Positions 16,373 through 24,784 of a DNA stretch of 64,000 bases are shown here, in pieces. A program made the translations under genes and the position numbers. The notes below the pieces were generated by a model. It had not been told where the DNA came from. It did no database searches and worked only from the letters and a program-made list of their open reading frames with translations. Source of the stretch: Paractinoplanes ferrugineus. GTDB lineage: Bacteria > Actinomycetota > Actinomycetes > Mycobacteriales > Micromonosporaceae. The stretch is taken from the NCBI RefSeq assembly GCF_016862195.1, contig NZ_BOMM01000016.1, positions 62,001 through 126,000 of the forward strand. The letters are read 5' to 3'. Positions within the stretch are counted from its first letter, which is position 1. The number at the start of each line of letters is the position of its first letter.

Positions 16373-17263
16373 ATGAGCTGGCCACGCCTGAACGTCAAAG
16401 ACTGGACCGAGACCCGGGACACGCTGCACATGTGGACGCAGATCGTCGGGAAGATCCGGATGGCGCTGACCCCGCCGGTCAACCATTGGTGGCACGTCGC
16501 CCTCTACCCGACCGCCCGTGGCCTCGGCACCTCCGCCATGCCCTACGCCGACGGCACCCTCGACATCGAGTTCGACTTCCTCGACCACGTGCTCCGGCTG
16601 CGGACGAGCGACGGCGAGACCCGCACCGTCGCCCTGGAGTCGAAACCGGTCGCGACCTTCTACGCCGAGGTCATGCGAGCTCTGCCCGGCGTCACCATCC
16701 ACCCGGTCCCCAACGAGGTCGAGCACGCCATCCCGTTCGCCGAGGACCAGACCCACAAGGTGTACGACGGTGCCGCCGCCCGCCTGTTCTGGAGCCAGCT
16801 GATCCAGGTCGAGCGGGTGTTCGACCGGTTCCGCAACGCGTTCGTCGGCAAGGCCAGCCCCGTGCACTACTTCTGGGGCGCGATGGACCTGGCGCACACC
16901 CGGTTCTCCGGCCGACTGGCCCCGCAGCACCCGGGCGGCGCTCCCAACTGCCCGCCGTCGGTGATGCACGAGGGCTACTCGCACGAGCTGGCCAGCTTCG
17001 GTTTCTGGCCGGGCGGCGGCGCCGAGGGGGCGTTCTACGCGTACGCCTATCCGGAGCCGATCGGCTACCCCGAGGCCCCCGTGCGCCCGGACGCCGCCTA
17101 CTACGACGAGGACCTCCGCGAGTTCCTGCTGCCCTACGAGGCGGTGGCCGACGCCCCCGACCCCGACCGGGCCCTGCTCGACTTCCTCGAGTCGACCTAT
17201 CGTGCCGCCGCCGACCTGTCCCACTGGGACCGCTCGGCCCTGGAACGCCCCACCGCACCCTGA
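16373..17263 (+). CDS. DUF5996 family protein
   Basis: 296 aa from ATG 16373. The protein is soluble and aromatic-rich. It has recognisable DUF5996 features: WPRLNVKDWTETRDTLHMW at the N-terminus, the PPVNHWWHVALYPTARGLGT block, FDFLDHVL, and PVHYFWGAMDLAHTRFSG near the middle. PPSVMHEGYSHELASFGFWPG and an acidic end follow. Several His residues (HWWH, HEGYSHE) could bind metal, but no activity is established for the family. The upstream extension to 16283 would run through the PadR coding start and is not used. Confidence 0.82.
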   Translation: MSWPRLNVKDWTETRDTLHMWTQIVGKIRMALTPPVNHWWHVALYPTARGLGTSAMPYADGTLDIEFDFLDHVLRLRTSDGETRTVALESKPVATFYAEVMRALPGVTIHPVPNEVEHAIPFAEDQTHKVYDGAAARLFWSQLIQVERVFDRFRNAFVGKASPVHYFWGAMDLAHTRFSGRLAPQHPGGAPNCPPSVMHEGYSHELASFGFWPGGGAEGAFYAYAYPEPIGYPEAPVRPDAAYYDEDLREFLLPYEAVADAPDPDRALLDFLESTYRAAADLSHWDRSALERPTAP

Positions 17264-17269
17264 GACGGG

Positions 17270-18502
17270 CTAGCCGAACCAGGTCAGGTCGACCGCGTCG
17301 GCGATCGCCTTCATCCCCGCGGTGTTCGGGTGCAGGTGGTCGCCGGAGTCGAGGGACGGCCGCAACCGGGTCGGGGCGGCCGGGTCCCGCGTCGCGGCGT
17401 CCAGGTCGAGCACCGCGTCGCACCCGTTCGTCGAGCCGCGGACGAAGGCGTTGTAGGCGGCCCGCCCGTTCTCGGCGGCCGCACTCCAGTAGTCGGCGCC
17501 GGACGCCTGGGTCAGCGTCGAGCAGATCACCTCGAGGCCGGCCCCGTGGGCGCGGTCGACGAGTTCGCGCAGGGCCCCGGTCAGCTCGCCGGCCTGGATC
17601 GAGCTGTCGTTGCCCAGGTCGTTGGCCGGCTCGTCGGAGATGATCACCCAGCGGGCGCCGGGGCGGGTCAGCACGTCCCGGTCGAAGCGCTTGAGCGCGC
17701 TGTCGCCGCCGGGGCCGTCGGTCAGCAGACGGTTGCCGCTGATCCCGGTGTTGAGCACGGCGACCGTACGCCCGGACTGCCGCAGCCGATCGGCGAGCAG
17801 GTCGGGCCAGCGCTGGTTGGTGCCGGCCTTCGAGGCGAGGCCGTCGGTGACCGAGGCGCCGAAGGCGACGACGGCACCGGACGCCGCGGTGTTGTGCACG
17901 TCCAGCCCGCTGAGGAAGTAGTAGGCGCCGGTGGTGCTCGACTCCCGCAGGCCGGCCGCGGCGAACTGGTTGCCGGGGGCGGCGTAGTTGGTGCGGTTCG
18001 CCAGCACGTGTTCGGTCGGGGCGCCGGTGGCCTCGGGCAGGTACATGCTGACCGTCAGATCGGTGTCGGGCCGGACGGTGAACGCGACCTCGTCGGAGAC
18101 GGCCTCGGCGCCGGCCGCCACGGTGACCGAGTCGGCGCCGCCGAAGGTGATCGCGCGGGCGCTCGTCAGGTCGATGCCGGCGCCGCCGGTGGGGTGGGCC
18201 AGGCCGACTCCGGTGACGGTCAGCGGGGCGCCGCCGAACTCGTTCGACACCCGCAGGCGCACCCGGTCGCCGCCGATGCTGGTGTGCACGATCTGGCGCA
18301 GCGTCTGGTCCTTGAACCCGTCGCGGCCGGACTGCACGCCGGCCGCCCAGGTGCCGACCCACCCCGGTTCGGGCGTGGGCGCGACGACCGGGCCGGCCGA
18401 GCGCCCGGCGGAGGGCCGGGCGGCGGGCTGGGCGGGTCGCTCGGTGGCCGCGCATCCCGCCACGGCCAGCACCATCACCAGGGCAGCCCTGGTCCACCGC
18501 AT
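17270..18502 (-). CDS. SGNH/GDSL-type lipase-esterase, lipoprotein
   Basis: 410 aa. The lipoprotein signal peptide ends with the lipobox VAGC at residues 14-17. A Pro/Ala linker follows, then a beta-rich N-terminal module (GWVGTWAAGVQ...), then the SGNH domain. Block I is VAFGASVTDG (Asp of GDS replaced by Ala, Ser kept). Block II is GISGN, block III is SDEPANDL with the Asn kept, and block V is SGDHLHPN with Asp and His. It is expected to be an extracytoplasmic esterase anchored to the membrane. GGGGGACGAG precedes the ATG. It diverges from the esterase at 18668 across 165 bases. Confidence 0.88.
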   Translation of the reverse strand: MRWTRAALVMVLAVAGCAATERPAQPAARPSAGRSAGPVVAPTPEPGWVGTWAAGVQSGRDGFKDQTLRQIVHTSIGGDRVRLRVSNEFGGAPLTVTGVGLAHPTGGAGIDLTSARAITFGGADSVTVAAGAEAVSDEVAFTVRPDTDLTVSMYLPEATGAPTEHVLANRTNYAAPGNQFAAAGLRESSTTGAYYFLSGLDVHNTAASGAVVAFGASVTDGLASKAGTNQRWPDLLADRLRQSGRTVAVLNTGISGNRLLTDGPGGDSALKRFDRDVLTRPGARWVIISDEPANDLGNDSSIQAGELTGALRELVDRAHGAGLEVICSTLTQASGADYWSAAAENGRAAYNAFVRGSTNGCDAVLDLDAATRDPAAPTRLRPSLDSGDHLHPNTAGMKAIADAVDLTWFG

Positions 18503-18667
18503 CTCGTCCCCCGCCCGTCACGAAACCCCGGAAGATCCTCTCACGCGGCCCCCGAGCCGGTGGCCGGCCACGATCGCGTTACCGGTCTCGTCCGCCCGCC
18601 GTCGGCGCACGCGTGGTTGCGGGGATCATGGACAGCGCGTTCCAGGGACGACGACCGAAGGACACCG

Positions 18668-19636
18668 ATGCTGACCGACCTTGCCCCCGAAGATCTGGCC
18701 ACCTACCGCAGTGCGCAGGTCAATCCGCCTGATTTCGACGCCTTCTGGGCCGAGACCCTGGCCGAGGCCGCCGAGCACGACATCGACGTGCGGCTGAGCG
18801 AGGTCGAGACCGGCCTGGCCACGATCAAGGTCTACGACGTCACCTTCAAGGGCTTCGCCGGCCAGGACGTCCGAGCCTGGCTGCGGGTGCCGGTCGGGAT
18901 CGCCCAGCCGCTGCCGGCGGTGGTGCAGTACGTCGGGTACGGCGGTGGCCGCGGCCACGCGCTGGAGAACCTGTTCTGGGCGTCGGCCGGTTTCGCCCAC
19001 CTCCAGATGGACACGCGGGGCCAGGGCTCCGGCTGGAGTCTCGGCGCCACCCCGGACATCGCCGAGATCCCGCCGCAGGTGCCGGGCGTGCTGACCAGGG
19101 GCGTCCTGGACCCGGCGACCTACTACTACCGGCGGCTGTTCACCGACGCGGTCCGGGCCGTGGACGCCGCCCGCGCGCTGGACGTGGTCGACGCCGGCCG
19201 GGTCTCGGTGGTCGGCGGCAGCCAGGGCGGCGGGATGGCGCTCGCCGTCTCCGGCCTGCGTCACGACCTGGCCGCGAGCGCCGCGTTCGTGCCGTTCCTC
19301 TGCGACTTCCCGCGCGCGGTCCGGGTGACCGACTCCTACCCGTACCGCGAGATCATCGACTATCTGAAGGTGCACCGCGGCGAGCAGGAGCAGGTGCACC
19401 ACACCCTCGCCTACTTCGACGGCGTCAACTTCGCCCGGCGGGCGACCGCACCGGCCCTCTTCTCGGTCGCCCTGCGCGACCCGATCTGCCCCGCGTCCAC
19501 CGTCTACGGCGCCTACCACGTCTACGGCGGGCCCCGGGAGATCAAGGTCTGGGAGTACAACGCGCACGAGGGCGGCGGCATCCTGGACGACGCGGCGGCG
19601 CTGCACCATTTCCGTACGCGAACCGGCGCCGCCTGA
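18668..19636 (+). CDS. Acetylxylan esterase/cephalosporin-C deacetylase family
   Basis: 322 aa. This is the AXE1 family of cytoplasmic alpha/beta hydrolases that remove acetyl groups from xylo-oligosaccharides and related esters. Features: DFDAFWAETLAEA near residue 18, VVQYVGYGGGRG near 82, DTRGQGSGWS near 117, and the nucleophile elbow VVGGSQGGGMALAVSG near 180. The Asp region is ALRDPICPASTVYGAYH and the His is in NAHEGGG. The length matches the family. GAAGGA lies eight bases before the ATG. Confidence 0.92.
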   Translation: MLTDLAPEDLATYRSAQVNPPDFDAFWAETLAEAAEHDIDVRLSEVETGLATIKVYDVTFKGFAGQDVRAWLRVPVGIAQPLPAVVQYVGYGGGRGHALENLFWASAGFAHLQMDTRGQGSGWSLGATPDIAEIPPQVPGVLTRGVLDPATYYYRRLFTDAVRAVDAARALDVVDAGRVSVVGGSQGGGMALAVSGLRHDLAASAAFVPFLCDFPRAVRVTDSYPYREIIDYLKVHRGEQEQVHHTLAYFDGVNFARRATAPALFSVALRDPICPASTVYGAYHVYGGPREIKVWEYNAHEGGGILDDAAALHHFRTRTGAA

Positions 19637-19654
19637 ACCGTTCTCCGCACCGAT

Positions 19655-20821
19655 TCAGCGCCGCGTCCGCATCGTCAGCAGCCCGTGGGTCTTGGCCAGC
19701 ACGGCGGCGTCGGGCGGGATCGTCGTGCGGTCGCTCCCGGCCGGCCAGTAGCCGAACGACGGCTCGCCGGCCGGGCGGGCGTGCCGGTTCCAGGCGCGCA
19801 TCTGCTCGACCAGCACGGCGGCGGCCGGCGCGGCGTCCCGGCCGAACGCCAGGGCGCCGAACTCGACGCCGCGGTCGGCCGGGCGGACCCGGATCAGGGC
19901 CAGGCCCCGCTCGTGCACGGTGCCGACCGGGAACAGCCGGGCGTGCCGGTCGAGCGGGCTGCCCTCGCCCACGGTCAGGCGGCAGAAGCCGGGCAGCTGC
20001 CAGGCCAGCCACAGGTAGAGGTCCGACCACGACATCGGGTCGGGGAACAGCACCCCGGACCACGCCTCGACCGGGCCGGTGGCGAGGACACCGGTGAGCG
20101 GGCCGGGCGGCGGGCTGCCGTCGAAGCGCAGCGTCACCCCGTCACCCAGGTCGACGAGGCTGTCGTCGTGGCGGCCGTGGCCCTGCATCGCGACGAAGCC
20201 GGCCACCCGCGCCGACGTGCTGACCAGGTGGTCGGTCTCGCGCCGGAACGCGATGGTCCGGGTGGCGCCGTTCATCACGAGCGGCACCACGAGCGTTCCG
20301 CCGGCCGTCAGCTGCCGGTGCCAGGCGGGGGCGATGTCCCAGGCCCCCACGGTCACGATGATCGCGTCGAACGGGCCGGGCACGTCGTCGTCGCCGTCGG
20401 CGGTCAGCACCGTCACCCGGTCGCCGTACCCCGCCCCGGCAAGCATCTGCGCGGCGCGCGCGGTGACCGAGGGGTCGATGTCGACGCTGACCACCCGGCC
20501 GCCGGGGCCGACGATCTCGGCGATCAGGGCGGCGTTCAGGCCACCCGAGCCGACCTCCAGCACGCTCATGCCGGGCCGCAGGTCCGCCTGTTCCAGCATC
20601 GCCGCCTGCACGTCCGCCGCGGTCACCGACGAGATCGCGGTCCCGGCCGGGTCACGTTTCGTGACCACGTTCTCGGACCCGTAAGCGGTCTGCGGCGCGG
20701 TGCCGGGTGGCATGAAATGCTCGCGCGGCACCGCCCGGAACGCCGCCTCGACCGGCGCGCTGACGATCGCGCCGGTCACCCGCAGGCGCTCGACGAGGTC
20801 CGACCGCAGCACAGAGGTCAC
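19655..20821 (-). CDS. Methyltransferase of the FxLD system (PIMT-like)
   Basis: 388 aa. The N-terminal ~220 residues follow the protein-L-isoaspartate methyltransferase fold: RAVPREHFMPPG, a SAM-binding motif VLEVGSGGLNAALIAEIVG near 88-104, VVSVDIDPSVTARA, and DAIIVTVGAWDIAPAW. The C-terminal half (DSLVDLGDGVTLRFDG, AWSGVLFPDPMSWSDLYLWL, then RGLALIRVRPADRG) matches what I recall of the 'methyltransferase, FxLD system' family, which modifies FxLD-type ribosomal peptides. No FxLD precursor, lanthionine synthetase or protease gene is visible around it. It diverges from the XRE-TPR regulator. GTG start; TATAGG lies eight bases upstream. Confidence 0.8.
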   Translation of the reverse strand: MTSVLRSDLVERLRVTGAIVSAPVEAAFRAVPREHFMPPGTAPQTAYGSENVVTKRDPAGTAISSVTAADVQAAMLEQADLRPGMSVLEVGSGGLNAALIAEIVGPGGRVVSVDIDPSVTARAAQMLAGAGYGDRVTVLTADGDDDVPGPFDAIIVTVGAWDIAPAWHRQLTAGGTLVVPLVMNGATRTIAFRRETDHLVSTSARVAGFVAMQGHGRHDDSLVDLGDGVTLRFDGSPPPGPLTGVLATGPVEAWSGVLFPDPMSWSDLYLWLAWQLPGFCRLTVGEGSPLDRHARLFPVGTVHERGLALIRVRPADRGVEFGALAFGRDAAPAAAVLVEQMRAWNRHARPAGEPSFGYWPAGSDRTTIPPDAAVLAKTHGLLTMRTRR

Positions 20822-20923
20822 GGGTCATTCCTATAGCAATCGCCGGACCGGCACCGACGATTCGGCACAGCGCCGGTACACGGATGAACCACTGCCCGCT
20901 CCGGCGGCGCTAGCGTCGGCGGT

Positions 20924-22111
20924 ATGAGTCAACGCAGGACTCCCGACCCGGCGGTCGGTGAGCGGATCCGCACGCGCCGGTTGCTGCGCGGGTGGAGCGT
21001 CCGATTCGCGGCCAGCCGGGCCGGGGTCTCGCACGCCTCCTGGAGCCGGATCGAACGGGGGCTCCAGGCGGCCGACAACCGATTCACCCTGGCCGACATC
21101 GCCCGGGCGCTCGACTGCGCGCCGTCCGACCTGGCCGGCATCGGGGTGCCGGCGCAGGACCGGGCGGCCGCGGCGGGACGGGCGGCGGTGCTGGGCCTGC
21201 GCCGGGCGCTCATCGACATCGACCTGACCGAGCCGCCGTCCGGGGCCGCTCCCCCACCGGCGGCGCTGGCCCAGGGCGTGGCTCTGGCCGACGCCCGGCA
21301 CAACGCCTGCGACTATGCGGGGGCCGCCCGGCTGCTCCCCGATCTGCTGCGGGACCTGCACACCGAGACGGCCGGCCCGGCCCACGCCGAGGCTCTGCGC
21401 CTGCTCTGCGAGGCCACCCACATCGCGTCCTCGGTGCTGCGCGGTCTCGGCCAACCGGCCGACGCCTGGCTGGGCGCGGAACGATGCCGGGAGGCGGCCG
21501 AGGCCTCCGGTGACCCGCTGCTGCCGGGCTTCGCCGCGTACGCCTCCGCCCGTGCCGCCGTGGCCTGCGGTTCCTACCAGCGGGGCCAGACCATCGCCGA
21601 GCGCGCGCTCGCCCGCCACCACGGCAGTCCCGAGATCCTGGGCTCGCTGCACCTGGTGGCGGCACTGGCGAGCCGTTGCCGGGGGCGCCTGGCGGACAGC
21701 CGCGACTGGCTGACCGAGGCCGCCGCGCTGGCCGCCCGGACCGGTGAGACCGACACGATGGGGATGTTCTTCGGCCCGACGAACGTGGACATCTGGCGGA
21801 TGAGCATCGAGGCCGACGACGGCGACCCGGCCACCGTCGTCGAGATCGCCCGCCGCACCGACCCGGCCACGATCCCGGCCGGGGTCCGCCAGGTCTACTA
21901 CTACGCCGACACGGCCCGCGCGCTGGCCCGGCTCGGCGCTCGCGACCGGGAGGCGATCCGTTTTCTGTTGACTGCGGAGCGTATTGCCCCACAGCACGTG
22001 CGCACCTCCGCGGAGCTGGCACAAACCGTCCGTGTGCTGCTCAATCGTTCCCGGCGACAGGCCGGCGGCACCGAGCTGCGAGCACTGTCCGAACGCCTGC
22101 AGTCCCAGTAA
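20924..22111 (+). CDS. XRE-family regulator with TPR-like C-terminus
   Basis: 395 aa. The N-terminal helix-turn-helix (residues ~12-70: GERIRTRRLLRGWSVRFAAS, RAGVSHASWSRIERG, TLADIARALD) is of the XRE/Cro type. The remaining ~300 residues are paired helices with TPR-like spacing (ALADARHNACDYAGAARLLP, then repeats to RALARLGARDREAI). Such proteins control morphology or secondary metabolism genes in actinobacteria. It faces the FxLD methyltransferase, so it may regulate it. The start is leaderless-like: TAGCGT at 20911-20916, seven bases, ATG, with no Shine-Dalgarno sequence. Confidence 0.88.
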   Translation: MSQRRTPDPAVGERIRTRRLLRGWSVRFAASRAGVSHASWSRIERGLQAADNRFTLADIARALDCAPSDLAGIGVPAQDRAAAAGRAAVLGLRRALIDIDLTEPPSGAAPPPAALAQGVALADARHNACDYAGAARLLPDLLRDLHTETAGPAHAEALRLLCEATHIASSVLRGLGQPADAWLGAERCREAAEASGDPLLPGFAAYASARAAVACGSYQRGQTIAERALARHHGSPEILGSLHLVAALASRCRGRLADSRDWLTEAAALAARTGETDTMGMFFGPTNVDIWRMSIEADDGDPATVVEIARRTDPATIPAGVRQVYYYADTARALARLGARDREAIRFLLTAERIAPQHVRTSAELAQTVRVLLNRSRRQAGGTELRALSERLQSQ

Positions 22112-22132
22112 CCGGGCGAATACGCCGCGGCT

Positions 22133-22148
22133 GCGCACTGGAGTGCGC
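22133..22148. promoter_or_regulatory. 16-bp palindrome before the sigma-4 gene
   Basis: GCGCACT-GG-AGTGCGC is a near-perfect palindrome (7-bp arms, two-base centre), nine bases before the start at 22157. Its tight centre is unfavourable for an RNA hairpin loop, so a protein-binding site is more likely than a terminator. Confidence 0.45.
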
Positions 22149-22156
22149 TCCCGCCG

Positions 22157-22414
22157 ATGACCAGAGTTCCAGGCATGCCGACCACAGACGCCGACACGAT
22201 CGAAGCCCGGCCCCCTTCGATGCGACTGATGCTGCGAAACCTGCCGGCTCAATACCGGGAGATCCTCGTGGCGACCTATTTCCACCACCGCACCCCGCAC
22301 GAGGCGGCCGAGCACCTGGGCCTGGCCCCCGAGGCGGCGAAGGCGCGCCTCTACGAGGCGATGCGCGACCTGTCCCTGATGATCGCGATGGGCCCCGACC
22401 TGGAGATCGGCTGA
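22157..22414 (+). CDS. Small sigma-70 region-4-like protein
   Basis: 85 aa (79 from an alternative ATG at 22175). The core (RNLPAQYREILVATYFHHRT, PHEAAEHLGLAPEAAKARLYEAMRDL) is region 4 of an ECF-type sigma factor, the helix-turn-helix that reads -35 elements. Region 2, needed for core binding and -10 melting, is absent, and there is no upstream open frame that could supply it. It could be an independent DNA-binding protein, a part of a split sigma factor, or a remnant. It lies 45 bases after the XRE gene and could be in its operon. Confidence 0.7.
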   Translation: MTRVPGMPTTDADTIEARPPSMRLMLRNLPAQYREILVATYFHHRTPHEAAEHLGLAPEAAKARLYEAMRDLSLMIAMGPDLEIG

Positions 22415-22435
22415 CCGGTTGAGCCCGGCCTGCGC

Positions 22436-23023
22436 TCAGTCGGCCGGCTGTGTCGTCGGCGGGGTCGACGCCGGAGCGGTGGTCGCCTGGGCCGGTGCGG
22501 TGGTGGTCGGCCGCGGGACGACCGGCTTGGTGATCACGAGCGGGGGCGGAGGTGCCGCCGGCGCCGTTGTCGTCGGTGCGGCCGCTGGTGGCGTCGTCGC
22601 CGGCACGAATGCCCGCCAGCGTGCCTGCGCCTCCCCCGGCCCGCGCACGCATTGCATGAGCAGACCGGTCGAGGTTCGCCCGCTTGCTCCGGCGGGCGCG
22701 CAGAACGCCCCCGCGGTGATGCCGCCCCGGGTCGGAGCCGCGGTGGTCTTCACCGGGCTGTCCGCCCTGGTAGTCGCTGCTTCAGAAGTAGACGTCCGCG
22801 CGGGCGCGGCGCTCTCCGAGGAACCGTTTTCCGGCAGCGTCTGCTCCGCCTCGGGCGTCGCGGAGGCGGCCTCGGAGGCGGCCGACCCGGTGACGGCCGG
22901 CGCGAAGGCCGCCGACGGCGACGACGAGCCGCCGTGCAGGAGCCCGACGGCGACGACGATTCCGCCGACGACCGCCACCGCGCCGCCGCCGATCAGCGCC
23001 GGCACGGTGCGATCAGGTCTCAT
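22436..23023 (-). CDS. Single-pass Thr/Pro/Ala-rich surface protein
   Basis: 195 aa. A short basic start (MRPDRTVPALIGG) is followed by one membrane segment (AVAVVGGIVVAVGLL) with no lipobox. A long low-complexity Ser/Ala/Thr/Pro extracytoplasmic region follows. Within it is a compact two-cysteine element GAFCAPAGASGRTSTGLLMQC, followed by RWRAFVP, and the tail is Pro/Thr-rich (PTTTAPAQATTAPAS). The two Cys could form a disulfide outside the cell. No function can be assigned. It is convergent with the sigma-4-like gene, 21 bases apart. Confidence 0.7.
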   Translation of the reverse strand: MRPDRTVPALIGGGAVAVVGGIVVAVGLLHGGSSSPSAAFAPAVTGSAASEAASATPEAEQTLPENGSSESAAPARTSTSEAATTRADSPVKTTAAPTRGGITAGAFCAPAGASGRTSTGLLMQCVRGPGEAQARWRAFVPATTPPAAAPTTTAPAAPPPPLVITKPVVPRPTTTAPAQATTAPASTPPTTQPAD

Positions 23024-23140
23024 GCCGACCACCCTGGACCTCAGGGCGACCACCGTCGATCGCCGTTTCGGCCGGTCTCCGCGGCAAAACGGCGACCGCG
23101 CCGGCACGGCCACCTTGCTGCGCCTCGCCAGAATGTTGTC

Positions 23141-23743
23141 ATGGTGGAATTCGGCAGCATCGCTGATTGGATTCAAGCCGGCGCAACGGTCGGCGCGCTG
23201 ACGTACGTGGCTGTTCAGTTCCGTCGGGACCGGCGGCGTATCGCGGCTCTCGAGAAGCGGGACGAGGAGCAGCGCAGGAAAGATAGAGATCAACAGGCGC
23301 ACAACGTCTGCACCGAGTTGGTGGTGCACGACTCGCAAACGCCAGCCGTGGTAGTGACCAACTACTCCGACAAACCCATCCGTAACGTGACGTTGCTGCT
23401 CCCGGTTATCGCAGCCGAGACGGAGGAACGCGGATCGCGGCAGATGATCCCGATCGCGCCGGTTCTCGGGCCACGCAGTCGCGTCCGAATCGATGCCAAG
23501 GCACTGGTAGCCCATCTGCGGCGACACCCGGGCGCTACACCGGCGTTTCGCCGGCTCAAGCTGTCGAACCTTCGCCTTTCGAACACTGAAGTCGGATTTC
23601 GGAACGTGACTTGCCGGGTCTACACCGGCGCCGTTTTCGAACGCCCGGAACTCGCTGCGACTCGCCTCGTTCTCCCTCGAGCGTCGTGCCCCGGCACTTT
23701 TGAAGTGACCTCGCTGGACGATGTCCACGAGTGGCCGAATTGA
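23141..23743 (+). CDS. Hypothetical membrane-anchored protein, lower GC
   Basis: 200 aa from ATG 23141. One N-terminal hydrophobic segment (WIQAGATVGALTYVAVQF) is followed by a charged helix (RRDRRRIAALEKRDEEQRRK) that looks like a coiled coil. A beta-rich soluble domain follows (TELVVHDSQTPAVVVTNYSD, VTLLLPVIAAE...). Codon use is noticeably more A/T-rich than in neighbours (many AAA, AAC, TTT, GTA), suggesting recent acquisition. I do not recognise the family; the layout resembles small membrane-tethered proteins of unknown role. It is convergent with the isomerase gene across a strong hairpin. Confidence 0.65.
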   Translation: MVEFGSIADWIQAGATVGALTYVAVQFRRDRRRIAALEKRDEEQRRKDRDQQAHNVCTELVVHDSQTPAVVVTNYSDKPIRNVTLLLPVIAAETEERGSRQMIPIAPVLGPRSRVRIDAKALVAHLRRHPGATPAFRRLKLSNLRLSNTEVGFRNVTCRVYTGAVFERPELAATRLVLPRASCPGTFEVTSLDDVHEWPN

Positions 23744-23770
23744 CGCAGGCACGAATCCGCCGCCGACAAC

Positions 23771-23805
23771 GTGGGGCCCCGTCCCGATGACGGGCGGGGC
23801 CCCAC
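23771..23805. terminator. Strong bidirectional hairpin
   Basis: GTGGGGCCCCG (23771-23781) and CGGGGCCCCAC (23795-23805) pair perfectly, with a further CCCG/CGGG inside around ATGA. It lies between convergent stops at 23743 and 23843. Confidence 0.75.
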
Positions 23806-23842
23806 CTCCCCCCGCACTGCCGGGGAACACGGCGAACACCCG

Positions 23843-24784
23843 TCAGTGCGGAGAAGCCGCCAAGCGGACCGCCTCGACCTGCCCGTGGAGGGTGAGCTCG
23901 CCCGCGGCGTACGGGATGAGCAGGGTGTCGCCGTGCCGGACCGCGAGGCCGCCCAACCGGCCCTCGCCGCCGACCACCACCAGGATGCTGAAGCCCCGCT
24001 CCACCCGGTCGCCGCCGTAGACGCGGCGGGCGCTGAAGAACTCGTCGGCCGCCTCGGGCAGCAGCCGGACGGCGGTGCCGCGCAGGCCGGCGAGGCGGGA
24101 CCGGGACCACCCGCCGCGGTCCACGCACTCGAGAGCCAGGTCGTAGCCGAGGCCGAGGTGACCGTCGGCGAGGCCGAAGTTCTCGTATTCCAGCAGCACC
24201 GAGAAATCGGTCGGCTCCTGGACCTCGACGAGCAGGATGCCGTCCCCGATCGCGTGCGGCAGGCCGGCCGGGCAGAGGATCGCGTCACCCGCCGCGACCG
24301 GGATCTTGTTGGTGGCGGCCAGCATCTCGTCCGTCCTCCGGTCGCGCACCCAGGCCTCGAGCTCGGCCGAGGCGACGTCACGGGCGAAACCCAGATGGAC
24401 GTACGCGTCGGGTCGCGCCGAGACGATCACCCAGGCCTCGGTCTTGCCGTACGGCGAGGCCAGGTGCGCGTCGGCGAACCGCCGGTCGGGGTGCACGTGC
24501 AGCGGCAGGCGCTGGCCCGCGTCGAGCAGTTTGACGAGCACGCCGGTGTCGGTGCGGGCCGGGCCCAGCCACCAGGCCGGGTCGGCGGCGATCGCCTCGG
24601 CCAGCACCCGGCCGTCGTCCAGGGTCGACAGACCGGCCGGGGCCAGCTCGAACCGGCTGGTCACCGAGCCGACCCAGTCCTCGGGCCGGTCGGGCAGCGC
24701 CGGCCCGTTGCGGAAGCCGGCGATCCGGCCGGCGCCGCGGTAGAACGTCTCGGGCTGGTTGGCGGCCAGGGCGAAAACGGTCAT
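23843..24784 (-). CDS. Type I phosphomannose-isomerase-like protein
   Basis: 313 aa cupin of the class I mannose-6-phosphate isomerase type. Zinc-binding residues are visible in LPLHVHPD near residue 94 and in the GKTEAWVIV block (Glu). A later GDAILCPAGLPHAIGDG supplies the His. The family interconverts mannose-6-P and fructose-6-P. Here it is the last gene of a sugar operon, so it may act on a related hexose phosphate. Its ATG overlaps the stop of the kinase gene (ATGA). Shorter than E. coli ManA (~390 aa) but close to Bacillus-type enzymes. Confidence 0.85.
   Translation of the reverse strand: MTVFALAANQPETFYRGAGRIAGFRNGPALPDRPEDWVGSVTSRFELAPAGLSTLDDGRVLAEAIAADPAWWLGPARTDTGVLVKLLDAGQRLPLHVHPDRRFADAHLASPYGKTEAWVIVSARPDAYVHLGFARDVASAELEAWVRDRRTDEMLAATNKIPVAAGDAILCPAGLPHAIGDGILLVEVQEPTDFSVLLEYENFGLADGHLGLGYDLALECVDRGGWSRSRLAGLRGTAVRLLPEAADEFFSARRVYGGDRVERGFSILVVVGGEGRLGGLAVRHGDTLLIPYAAGELTLHGQVEAVRLAASPH

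Noticed and set aside
19655..20923. Small precursor peptide for the FxLD methyltransferase in its promoter region
   Set aside because: The 102 bases between the divergent starts contain no open frame with a ribosome-binding site and no F-x-L-D motif.
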